DNA of 5,566 nt from Planococcus sp. (in: firmicutes) (GTDB taxonomy: Bacteria > Bacillota > Bacilli > Bacillales_A > Planococcaceae): NCBI GenBank assembly GCA_030147225.1, contig JASLAI010000343.1, positions 1-5,566 on the forward strand, written 5' to 3'. Below the pieces are notes generated by a model, which worked only from the letters and a program-made list of their open reading frames with translations, ran no database searches and was not told the DNA's origin. A program made the translations under genes and the position numbers. This document shows, piece by piece, positions 1-4,830 of this stretch. The stretch's first letter is position 1. The number at the start of each line of letters is the position of its first letter.

Positions 1-150
1 GTGACGCATGAAATGGGCTTTGCCCGTGAAGTCGCAGACCGTGTCCTGTTTTTGGACCATGGTGTATTAGTCGAAGAAGGCCAACCGGTAGAGTTCTTTA
101 GCAACCCTAGAACTGAACGGGCCAAAGATTTTCTGGACAAGGTATTATAA
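1..150 (+). CDS. Polar amino-acid ABC transporter ATP-binding protein, C-terminal fragment
   Basis: Only the last 49 codons of this gene are in the window; the start lies upstream of base 1. The fragment opens with VTHEMGFAREVADRV, the H-loop (switch) region of ABC ATPases of the GlnQ/HisP type. His3 is the switch histidine that contacts the ATP gamma-phosphate. It continues with FLDHGVLVEEGQP and a helical tail ending KDFLDKVL, the usual C-terminus of polar amino-acid uptake ATPases. The protein would sit on the cytoplasmic face of the membrane and power import of an amino acid such as glutamine, arginine or cystine. Substrate and exact symbol cannot be decided from this piece; permease and binding-protein genes would be expected upstream. 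The subfamily is clear, the substrate is not. Confidence 0.9.
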   Translation: MTHEMGFAREVADRVLFLDHGVLVEEGQPVEFFSNPRTERAKDFLDKVL

Positions 151-186
151 CAGGCTTCCTTTAGAGGCCTGTTATTTTCTTTTTTC
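148..186 (+). terminator. Rho-independent terminator of the ABC ATPase gene
   Basis: An 11-bp stem (148-158 with 164-174, including one T-G wobble) encloses a 5-base loop and is followed by a T-rich run, TTTTCTTTTTTC (175-186). It begins within the TAA stop codon of the ABC ATPase and ends that transcription unit. Confidence 0.88.
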
Positions 187-253
187 AACCTGCTAACATT
201 CGGATTTGTTCATTTGATGCTCAAATGTAGAAAGCTTACTGCCCTTCTGACCA

Positions 254-262
254 TGTTATAAT
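254..262 (+). promoter_or_regulatory. Extended -10 promoter for the 301-1185 gene
   Basis: A perfect TATAAT (257-262) is preceded by TG one base upstream (TGtTATAAT), an extended -10. The best -35 at 16-bp spacing is CTTACT (235-240), a weak 3/6 match, as is common when the extended motif is present. Transcription would begin near 269, which argues against TTG 268 as the start codon of the following gene. Confidence 0.6.
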
Positions 263-287
263 CAAACTTGGCAAACATGCAGAAATC

Positions 288-295
288 AGAGGTGG
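288..295 (+). promoter_or_regulatory. Ribosome binding site that selects GTG 301
   Basis: AGAGGTGG lies 5 bases before GTG 301. Neither in-frame upstream candidate, TTG 268 or ATG 277, has a comparable site, so GTG 301 is the preferred start. Confidence 0.75.
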
Positions 296-300
296 AAATT

Positions 301-1185
301 GTGTTTAGAAAAATCATTATTTTAACAGGAGTCGTATTTTTCATGTCGCTGATCGTCTTTACAGCCGTCATGTTCCTAAAAAATGAAGTTGAACTTTATT
401 CGGAAAACAATGTATTAGTAACGGTTGAAAAACCGACTTTTATTACACTTAGCGAACCTGAAGTTAGTGACAACGGTTCAGATCTTACACAAGTCTACCA
501 GATGACTTTGCTCGGGTTAAATGTTGGTACGTATACACTTGTCGACCGATCGCTTGCAAATGGAACATCCCTTATTTTTGAAGAAATCAAAAATACGAGT
601 TGGATCCCCTATACGTTTTCAATGAACCTCAACAATCTAGAAGACGCCGACTTTAAGTCCTGGAATCCGGAATCGACTGTCAGGCTCGATAAAGCAGTAT
701 ACGGTCCAGATCCTACCACCAATCCTTATGGGGTCTTTACAACTCCAAACAGCGAAATTCTTATCGGCAATGTCTACATATCCCGTAGTCTGCAGCTCGG
801 CAATGGCGAATGGGTCCGGGAACTGCGCCATGAGATTTCGGAGTTCACTACCGAACAAGGAGTGCTTTCAAAAAACTTGTGGCTGCCTCCCAAACATACG
901 AGCCAGACATGGCTGATGGCTGCTCAGGAACCGTTATTTGCAACTGATGAAGCAGAAGACGAATGGATCTCCTTTTCTCTTGAGAATCGGTTGTCCCAGT
1001 TAAACTGGCTAACGCCTGGAGGACCCTATGTTAAACTTGAATTGACCGACGATCCCCGAACTGAACTTGCATATGGTTATATTGATAGACGGACAGCTGA
1101 TCTCACTTCCCTTGAATGGAATGAAGATTCGCCTTCCCTGTTCTTTGAATCCATGGCTTTAAATGCAGAAATCAATCAGCAGTAA
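301..1185 (+). CDS. Membrane-anchored protein of unknown function (294 aa)
   Basis: I do not recognise this family. From GTG 301 the protein starts MFRKIIILTG. One hydrophobic segment (about residues 5-26) follows an FRK positive patch, which predicts an N-in signal anchor with some 265 residues outside the membrane. There is no lipobox cysteine and no second membrane segment. The exposed part is rich in Asp, Glu, Trp and Tyr, net acidic, and looks like a folded beta-rich domain, with short stretches such as NPYGVFTTPN and NWLTPGGPYVKLEL. No catalytic motif is visible. The gene is a single transcription unit, with its own extended -10 promoter and hairpins on both sides, so its neighbours do not hint at a role. 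A longer reading from TTG 268 is possible but lacks a ribosome binding site and would start at the predicted transcription start. Confidence 0.85.
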   Translation: MFRKIIILTGVVFFMSLIVFTAVMFLKNEVELYSENNVLVTVEKPTFITLSEPEVSDNGSDLTQVYQMTLLGLNVGTYTLVDRSLANGTSLIFEEIKNTSWIPYTFSMNLNNLEDADFKSWNPESTVRLDKAVYGPDPTTNPYGVFTTPNSEILIGNVYISRSLQLGNGEWVRELRHEISEFTTEQGVLSKNLWLPPKHTSQTWLMAAQEPLFATDEAEDEWISFSLENRLSQLNWLTPGGPYVKLELTDDPRTELAYGYIDRRTADLTSLEWNEDSPSLFFESMALNAEINQQ

Positions 1186-1188
1186 TCT

Positions 1189-1232
1189 TGAACCCCCGTT
1201 GAAGCATCGTCTTCGTCTTCAACGGGGGTTCA
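1189..1232. terminator. Perfect 16-bp hairpin, probable bidirectional terminator
   Basis: A perfect 16-bp inverted repeat (1189-1204 with 1217-1232, arms containing CCCCC/GGGGG) has a 12-base loop. It starts 3 bases after the stop of the membrane-protein gene and lies 15 bases from the end of a possible minus-strand small ORF. Neither side has a good T run, so termination efficiency is uncertain; it could equally act as an RNA-stabilising 3' hairpin. Confidence 0.65.
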
Positions 1233-1247
1233 GCATTAGAACAAGTA

Positions 1248-1355
1248 CTATTTTTCTTCCACAAAAATCGTTTTGGTTTCAAGCAGCTTTCCTTTATATT
1301 TAACAGAATAGTCTGTATAATTAGAATGAGATAGGATTCTCGCCTCTATTGCCAT
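1248..1355 (-). CDS. Possible small protein or gene remnant (35 aa)
   Basis: Reading the minus strand from ATG 1355 to TAG 1248 gives a 35-residue peptide: MAIEARILSHSNYTDYSVKY, then KGKLLETKTIFVEEK. The composition is protein-like, with alternating polar and hydrophobic residues as in beta strands and no odd residue runs. It ends close to the perfect hairpin at 1189-1232, as a convergent gene would. Against it, there is no Shine-Dalgarno sequence before the ATG, the frame stays open upstream without another start codon, and a good plus-strand -10 box for the next gene lies inside it. It may be a real small gene, the decayed 3' end of a longer gene, or chance. I do not recognise the sequence. 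Confidence 0.35.
   Translation of the reverse strand: MAIEARILSHSNYTDYSVKYKGKLLETKTIFVEEK
1293..1321 (+). promoter_or_regulatory. Candidate SigA promoter for the 56-aa protein gene
   Basis: TTTATA (1293-1298, 4/6 match to -35) and a perfect TATAAT (1316-1321) are separated by 17 bp. Transcription would start near 1328 and give a leader of about 64 bases before ATG 1392. Confidence 0.5.
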
Positions 1356-1391
1356 ATGGCTGCTGAATATACAATGAGGAGGTTGGTCATA

Positions 1392-1562
1392 ATGGAACGC
1401 AAAGTACTCGATCCACGAGAAGCTGAACTTCGTTTAGATGACGATTTCAATGCGGCTCTGAATATGATTGGCGAAGGTGCACCAGATTATGCAGCCTATG
1501 AAGAAGACGAGATGCCAAAAGAACGCCAGCTCGAAGAAGAGAAAGCAAAAGATCTTCACTAG
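1392..1562 (+). CDS. Small acidic protein of unknown function (56 aa)
   Basis: ATG 1392 is preceded by a perfect AGGAGG (1377-1382) at 9-base spacing. The in-frame ATG at 1356 has no such site, so the shorter form is chosen. The protein starts MERKVLDPREAELRLDDDFN and ends in a charged helical tail (KERQLEEEKAKDLH). Nearly a third of the residues are Asp or Glu. It has no membrane segment, cysteines or signal peptide, so it is a soluble cytoplasmic protein, probably helical and partly disordered. I do not recognise the family; it resembles the many short acidic hypothetical proteins of Bacillales. It is monocistronic and convergent with the LLM oxidoreductase gene, with which it shares a terminator. 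Existence is well supported by the start signals; function is unknown. Confidence 0.75.
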   Translation: MERKVLDPREAELRLDDDFNAALNMIGEGAPDYAAYEEDEMPKERQLEEEKAKDLH

Positions 1563-1610
1563 CGCGCAATCAACTGTCGCTTTCTTAACTACAGAGGCGA
1601 TTTTCATGAG

Positions 1611-1639
1611 AAAAACCCCCATTCTCAGAATGGGGGTTT
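1611..1639. terminator. Bidirectional terminator between convergent genes
   Basis: A perfect 12-bp stem (1613-1624 with 1628-1639) has a 3-base loop and CCCCC/GGGGG in its arms. Read on the minus strand it is followed by TTTTTC, a good U tract immediately after the LLM oxidoreductase stop (1642). On the plus strand the tail is TTTGTTTAG, weaker, serving the 56-aa gene. Confidence 0.85.
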
Positions 1640-1641
1640 GT

Positions 1642-2649
1642 TTAGTCCATCATTTCTGCAACATAGTCGTACGAACGCAGGCGATCTTCCTGATGAAAGA
1701 TTGGTGAGTTGATAATGACTTCGTTAGCACGTGTTTTTTGAATAAAGTTTTTCAATTTTTGTTTGACAACATCCGGTGTACCGACAATCATTGATTCGGA
1801 ATCCAATTTCTCACGGAAAATGGCGATTTCGCGATCCGTCCAAACTTCTTCCAAATTGTCGATGGGTGCTTTAAACGTCGTCGGTTCCCCTCTCATCAAC
1901 GAGAACATCTGCTGCTGTGAAGAAGTTGCCAGCCATTCAGCGCGTTCTTGTGTATCCGCAGCAATGACGTTGACACCCAGCATGGCATAAGGTGATTTCA
2001 AAGCCAGAGAAGGTTTGAAATTCTGATGGTACAGTTGCAGCGCCTGCATCATATAGTCTGGAGCAAAATGGCTGGCGAATGAAAACGGCAAACCTTTGAG
2101 TGCCGCCAGCTGCGCACTGAACCCACTCGATCCTAATAACCAAAGTGGAATTTTCAAATTAGTACCGGGATAAGCCCGTACACGCCCAACCGGACTTTCC
2201 GAAAAGTAGTTTTCCAGCTCAGCCACCTGCTGGGGGAAATCGTCTCCACTGCTCTGCAAAGTTCGGCGCAATGCATAAGCGGTTGCCTGATCGCTTCCTG
2301 GTGCACGCCCCAACCCTAGATCAATGCGTCCTGGATAGATTGTTTCCAGCGTACCGAACTGCTCGGCAATAACAAGCGGTGCATGGTTCGGCAGCATGAT
2401 GCCCCCTGAACCCACACGGATAGATTCCGTGGCACCCGCAATATGTCCAATAAGAACAGATGTCGCAGAACTGCCAATGCCTGGCATATTATGATGTTCA
2501 GCCAGCCAGTAGCGATTAAATCCTAACTTTTCAACATGCTGTGCCAATTCCACACTATTTCTAAATGCTTGCGCTGTTTCTGCCCCTTCGTTGATCGGTG
2601 CCAAATCAAGAACAGCCAACGGTATATTTTCAAACTTTTTAATTTCCAT
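1642..2649 (-). CDS. LLM-class flavin-dependent oxidoreductase, luciferase family group 1 (335 aa)
   Basis: This is a bacterial-luciferase-like TIM-barrel protein of the 'luciferase family oxidoreductase, group 1' type, related to B. subtilis YceB/YwcH and E. coli YhbW. Characteristic blocks, counted from ATG 2649, are [11 protein letters not shown] (9-19), [12 protein letters not shown] (47-58), [14 protein letters not shown] (79-92), AEQFGTLE (95-102), [16 protein letters not shown] (105-120) and [14 protein letters not shown] (170-183). Length matches the family. Members are expected to use reduced FMN, often in monooxygenation, but the substrate of most, including this one, is unknown. 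ATG 2649 is chosen because AGGAGTGG lies upstream of it. ATG 2676 would add 9 residues but has no ribosome binding site and falls in a probable -10 box. The gene is monocistronic. Confidence 0.93.
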   Translation of the reverse strand: MEIKKFENIPLAVLDLAPINEGAETAQAFRNSVELAQHVEKLGFNRYWLAEHHNMPGIGSSATSVLIGHIAGATESIRVGSGGIMLPNHAPLVIAEQFGTLETIYPGRIDLGLGRAPGSDQATAYALRRTLQSSGDDFPQQVAELENYFSESPVGRVRAYPGTNLKIPLWLLGSSGFSAQLAALKGLPFSFASHFAPDYMMQALQLYHQNFKPSLALKSPYAMLGVNVIAADTQERAEWLATSSQQQMFSLMRGEPTTFKAPIDNLEEVWTDREIAIFREKLDSESMIVGTPDVVKQKLKNFIQKTRANEVIINSPIFHQEDRLRSYDYVAEMMD

Positions 2650-2657
2650 ATTTACTT

Positions 2658-2665
2658 CCACTCCT
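2658..2665 (-). promoter_or_regulatory. Ribosome binding site that selects ATG 2649
   Basis: Minus-strand AGGAGTGG lies upstream of ATG 2649, with about 11 bases after AGGAG. It would fall inside the coding region if translation began at ATG 2676, so it argues for the shorter protein. Confidence 0.65.
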
Positions 2666-2674
2666 ATCCATTCC

Positions 2675-2703
2675 ATTGTAGCGATGTTTATTAAAAACGT
2701 CCT
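2675..2703 (-). promoter_or_regulatory. Candidate promoter of the LLM oxidoreductase gene
   Basis: On the minus strand, TACAAT (2680-2675, 5/6 to -10) lies 17 bp after AGGACG (2703-2698, 3/6 to -35). Transcription would start near 2668, just ahead of the ribosome binding site, giving a leader of about 20 bases. Confidence 0.4.
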
Positions 2704-2720
2704 TTTTCCTGCTCATGATA

Positions 2721-2840
2721 GAAAAGCGGAAGCGCCCGTGTAGGTCCGACGGGCATAAGACAAACCGGCGAAGCGGCACTCTTTGCCGCACAGCTGGGTT
2801 GGCTTATGACCCTAGGACCTGGGCGCTGGAGTCTGGACAA
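2721..2840. repeat. Structured intergenic repeat, copy 1 (120 bp)
   Basis: This is a GC-rich element starting GAAAAGCGGAAGCGCCC and ending GGGCGCTGGAGTCTGGACAA. Its two halves are complementary in nested blocks: AGCGCCC with GGGCGCT, AGGTCC with GGACCT, CATAAG with CTTATG, and GCGGCA with TGCCGC at the tip. The whole can fold into one long interrupted hairpin as RNA or as a DNA cruciform. It resembles a family of roughly 100-bp intergenic repeats I associate with Planococcaceae and other Bacillales; I cannot give an established name. It has no transposase and does not encode a believable protein. Confidence 0.85.
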
Positions 2841-2843
2841 TTA

Positions 2844-2963
2844 GAAAAGCGGAAGCGCCCGTGTAGGTCCGACGGGCATAAGACAAACCAGCGAAGTGGC
2901 GTTCTCTGCCGCACAGCTGGGTTGGCTTATGCCCCTAGGACCTGGGCGCTGGAGTCTGGACAA
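2844..2963. repeat. Structured intergenic repeat, copy 2 (120 bp)
   Basis: This is a second copy in direct orientation, 123 bp downstream of the first, with 114 of 120 positions identical. The six differences lie between the CATAAG and CTTATG arms or next to them. They keep or improve pairing: the tip stem stays closed through G-T wobbles, and the A-to-C change after CTTATG turns the GGGCATAAG arm into a perfect 9-bp match. A 3-base TTA spacer separates the copies. Confidence 0.85.
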
Positions 2964-2976
2964 CAAAAGCGCAAGC
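2964..2976. repeat. Degenerate start of a third repeat copy
   Basis: CAAAAGCGCAAGC directly follows copy 2 and resembles the first 13 bases of the repeat (GAAAAGCGGAAGC), with 2 mismatches. It may be the stub of a third unit or a junction left by amplification. Nothing further is recognisable from 2977 to about 3010. Confidence 0.4.
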
Positions 2977-3011
2977 AAGGGTAAAGCTATAGCATCCTCT
3001 CACTCTTCTCA

Positions 3012-3045
3012 TAAACACAAAAAGCCGAAGCAATTTGCTTCGGCT
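3012..3045 (-). terminator. Rho-independent terminator of the B12/STAS operon
   Basis: On the minus strand the stem AGCCGAAGC/GCTTCGGCT (3045-3037 with 3031-3023) has a 5-base loop and is followed by TTTTTGTGTTT (3022-3012 and the end of the stem). It lies 13 bases after the stop of the STAS gene and closes the four-gene operon. Confidence 0.9.
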
Positions 3046-3058
3046 CTTTCCACACAAC

Positions 3059-3826
3059 CTATAAAAGTAGCTTCCGTGAAGCCAGGACTGTCTGCAGCGA
3101 ACTTGCAAAATACAGATCCAAGCCTGTTTTCAAATGATGAAGCTGCTGCGCATGCTGCGGTTTCATTCCAGTAATGATTCCTTGAATGCCCATAACCTGG
3201 AATGTCTGCATCAATGATTTTAAGTAATCGACACCCTCTTGTTCGAGTCTCTCCATCGCAGTAAGATCCATAATGACGGTTTCCGCACCGGTCTCATAAA
3301 TCTGATTCAAAATATGGAAACGGATGACTTCAATCTTGCGGGGATCCAAATCTCCGAACAGCGGAATCAGCACATGCTTCTTTCCAAGGTCTATACAAGG
3401 AGCGGATAATTTCCGAACCTGTTCAAGCAGTTCTTCGGTCTTTTCTTTTTCAAGAAGCAGGTCATAATTGGTTTCCTGAAGACGCGTTCGAAGGCTCAGC
3501 AATTGGCTGGTTATTTCCTGAAGACGATTGTCCTTCGGCACCAACACGATGTTTAAGCTGAATTCGCTGTCCCATTTCCGATAAACATCTCCAAGGAACA
3601 ACTCATTAGAAATTGAAATGAAATTCAATTCGAGCGGTTCGGCAGATTGATGGCTCGAGAGAAATGTACGCGCTTTTTCCCGGCTTCCATCGTCAAGGAG
3701 ATCGAGGAAAGAGGAACGGTCGCCCACTAACTTTTTCGCTTCTTCCGAACGCTCCACAATTGCCAGCTTGTTATTCAGCTTAAAAGCCGGAAGCGGCCAT
3801 TCATCCAAATGAGATACTGAAGTCAT
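3059..3826 (-). CDS. RsbR-like STAS-domain regulator, last gene of the operon (255 aa)
   Basis: The C-terminal region (about residues 143-250) is a STAS domain of the RsbR-paralogue type: VLIPLFGDLDPRKIEVIR (152-169), ETVIMDLTAMERL (182-194) and GIQGIITGMKPQHAQQL (213-229). It is preceded by a coiled coil (about 100-140, rich in Leu, Glu, Gln, Lys). The N-terminal domain (1-98) could be PAS-like but I cannot confirm it. RsbR proteins form the stressosome with RsbS and RsbT, where an input releases RsbT to activate SigB. By alignment, the positions of the RsbRA phospho-threonines (T171, T205 in B. subtilis) appear here as Gln196 and Gln228, so ordinary RsbT phosphorylation seems impossible. 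ATG 3826 has AAAGGAA (3834-3840) at 7-base spacing. Its start overlaps the end of the cobalamin-binding gene by 26 bases, which suggests coupled translation and a shared pathway. Confidence 0.85.
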   Translation of the reverse strand: MTSVSHLDEWPLPAFKLNNKLAIVERSEEAKKLVGDRSSFLDLLDDGSREKARTFLSSHQSAEPLELNFISISNELFLGDVYRKWDSEFSLNIVLVPKDNRLQEITSQLLSLRTRLQETNYDLLLEKEKTEELLEQVRKLSAPCIDLGKKHVLIPLFGDLDPRKIEVIRFHILNQIYETGAETVIMDLTAMERLEQEGVDYLKSLMQTFQVMGIQGIITGMKPQHAQQLHHLKTGLDLYFASSLQTVLASRKLLL

Positions 3827-4460
3827 TGTCGGGTTCCTTTCCAGAATGGATCCATTCTTTTAGTTGATCCAATTCTTTTACGATCATAATGCCTTCAGAT
3901 TCAGAAGCAGGCCAATTTGCCATGGCAACCGCACGTCCCCCCAAAATAACAGCGGGCTTAAAATCAAGGTCGATGAAAGACTGTGCGTATTTCTTCAAAA
4001 CAGGCAAACGATAAGCTAATGCAGCCGACAGGGCGATGACATCCGGCTTCCAGCGGTTCGCAGAATCGATTGCAGCATCCAGCGGTAAATTGGGACCCAA
4101 GTACTGAACTTCCCAGCCATTTTCTTTAAATAAAGAGGCGACCATCTTTAAGCCAATATAATGATCTTCCCCTTCCGGCCCCAAAACCATTACTTTCTTT
4201 TTAGATGAATTTTGAACTGGCCGGCGAACATCTGTCACCGATACAACAAAATCACAGATAGCCGTCGCTAAATGTTCATCAGCCACTGTTATCATGTTTT
4301 TTTCCCAGAGCTCCCCGATTCGGTACATCGCTGGAGTCAATATCAATTGATAGAGTTCATTTTTCGAATGATTTTCCAAATACGTCTGTACCAGTTTCAA
4401 GGCTTGCTTTTCATCGCCAGCCAAAAATAAATCGGACAACTCTTGTGATAGTTTATTCAT
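3801..4460 (-). CDS. Cobalamin (B12)-binding protein with CarH-type sensor motif (219 aa)
   Basis: This protein has two domains. The helical B12-binding_2-type cap (about residues 1-80) contains W52-x9-E62-H63, exactly the Wx9EH motif of CarH-type adenosylcobalamin photoreceptors. The Rossmann-like B12-binding domain (about 88-205) has E98-D-H100-x-x-G103, then 41 residues to S145 and 28 more to G174-G175. This is the base-off/His-on cobalamin signature with its usual Asp replaced by Glu. H100 should be the lower axial ligand. In T. thermophilus CarH the residue after the motif Trp is His132, the upper ligand of the light state; here it is Glu53. No DNA-binding or methyltransferase domain is fused, so output probably goes to a partner, most likely the STAS protein overlapping its 3' end. 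ATG 4460 is chosen for its AAGGAGGG; an upstream in-frame ATG at 4499 lies in the previous gene. A corrinoid methyl-carrier role is a less likely alternative. Confidence 0.88.
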   Translation of the reverse strand: MNKLSQELSDLFLAGDEKQALKLVQTYLENHSKNELYQLILTPAMYRIGELWEKNMITVADEHLATAICDFVVSVTDVRRPVQNSSKKKVMVLGPEGEDHYIGLKMVASLFKENGWEVQYLGPNLPLDAAIDSANRWKPDVIALSAALAYRLPVLKKYAQSFIDLDFKPAVILGGRAVAMANWPASESEGIMIVKELDQLKEWIHSGKEPDNDFSISFG

Positions 4461-4464
4461 GTCA

Positions 4465-4472
4465 CCCTCCTT
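4465..4472 (-). promoter_or_regulatory. Strong ribosome binding site of the cobalamin-protein gene
   Basis: Minus-strand AAGGAGGG lies 4-5 bases before ATG 4460, between the TGA of the 117-aa gene (4477) and the start. It fixes the start and suggests this protein is made at higher levels than its operon neighbours, whose sites are weaker. Confidence 0.8.
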
Positions 4473-4476
4473 AACC

Positions 4477-4830
4477 TCATGAAAGACCCAACACCGCAAT
4501 GGCGCTTGTTAAACACCCCATCATAAATGCTTCTTCATCCTTCTCTATAGTTCCCGGAAGAATCTTTTGTAAGTGTTCAAAATTATCAATAATCAAGGCC
4601 GTTTCAACATTACGGCTTGTCAGGACAGTTTCCAGCCAAATCGCGTAATCGATAAATACCTTTTCGTCATTAAGCGAAAAAGCAGTTTCTAGATGATCCA
4701 AGTGATGATGATTATCTTTTTCTGTATGCATAAAGCCTCGTTCTCCAAAACGATCCCATAGGGTTGGATACGCTGCATAAATACTTTTGGCGGTTTCAGA
4801 AGCGACTTTATTTTTGACATCTATCCTCAT
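4477..4830 (-). CDS. Helical His-rich protein of unknown function in the B12/STAS operon (117 aa)
   Basis: The protein appears all-helical and soluble. Notable segments are AAYPTLWDRFGERG (19-32), DNHHHLDHLETAFSLND (39-55, with His41-43 and His46) and FIDYAIWLETVLTSRNVET (59-77). The pattern of a His-rich helix followed by DxxxFxDYxxWLxxxLxxR resembles helical sensor domains that, as I recall, precede cobalamin-binding or RsbR-type output domains in other bacteria; I cannot assign a named family with certainty. Here it stands alone directly upstream of the cobalamin-binding gene, so it could act as a separate subunit of that sensor. Its ATG overlaps the stop of the upstream monooxygenase gene in an ATGA junction (4827-4830), which favours translational coupling. 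The His cluster could bind a metal, haem or other cofactor; that is speculation. Confidence 0.8.
   Translation of the reverse strand: MRIDVKNKVASETAKSIYAAYPTLWDRFGERGFMHTEKDNHHHLDHLETAFSLNDEKVFIDYAIWLETVLTSRNVETALIIDNFEHLQKILPGTIEKDEEAFMMGCLTSAIAVLGLS

Noticed and set aside
637..858. Open frame on the minus strand inside the membrane-protein gene (73 codons)
   Set aside because: It is fully antisense to a well-supported gene and has no ribosome binding site or family resemblance.
728..916. Alternative plus-strand frame inside the membrane-protein gene
   Set aside because: It is an out-of-frame shadow without start signals.
1434..1622. Minus-strand frame opposite the 56-aa gene, starting in the terminator
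   Set aside because: Its start codon region lies in the terminator hairpin or directly after it, its Phe/Ile/Cys-rich composition mirrors the acidic codons opposite, and no promoter or ribosome binding site is seen.
1468..1707. Plus-strand frame running from the 56-aa gene through the terminator
   Set aside because: It crosses a strong terminator and the end of the LLM gene and has no start signals.
1763..2143. Short frames on both strands inside the LLM oxidoreductase gene
   Set aside because: They are shadows of a gene whose protein matches its family throughout.
2650..2676. Nine-residue N-terminal extension of the LLM oxidoreductase from ATG 2676
   Set aside because: That ATG overlaps the probable -10 box, lacks a ribosome binding site, and the family's conserved start fits ATG 2649.
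2721..2963. CRISPR array or insertion sequence as an explanation of the repeats
   Set aside because: There are only two 120-bp units with a 3-base spacer, no spacer diversity, no transposase and no target-site duplication that I can see.
2896..3174. Plus-strand frame from repeat copy 2 into the STAS gene
   Set aside because: It spans a repeat, a terminator hairpin and the antisense of a real gene.
3801..4460. Methyltransferase corrinoid protein (MtbC/MtaC-like) as the main interpretation
   Set aside because: No methyltransferase or reactivation gene is nearby, the Wx9EH sensor motif is exact, and the operon ends in a STAS regulator; it is kept only as an alternative.
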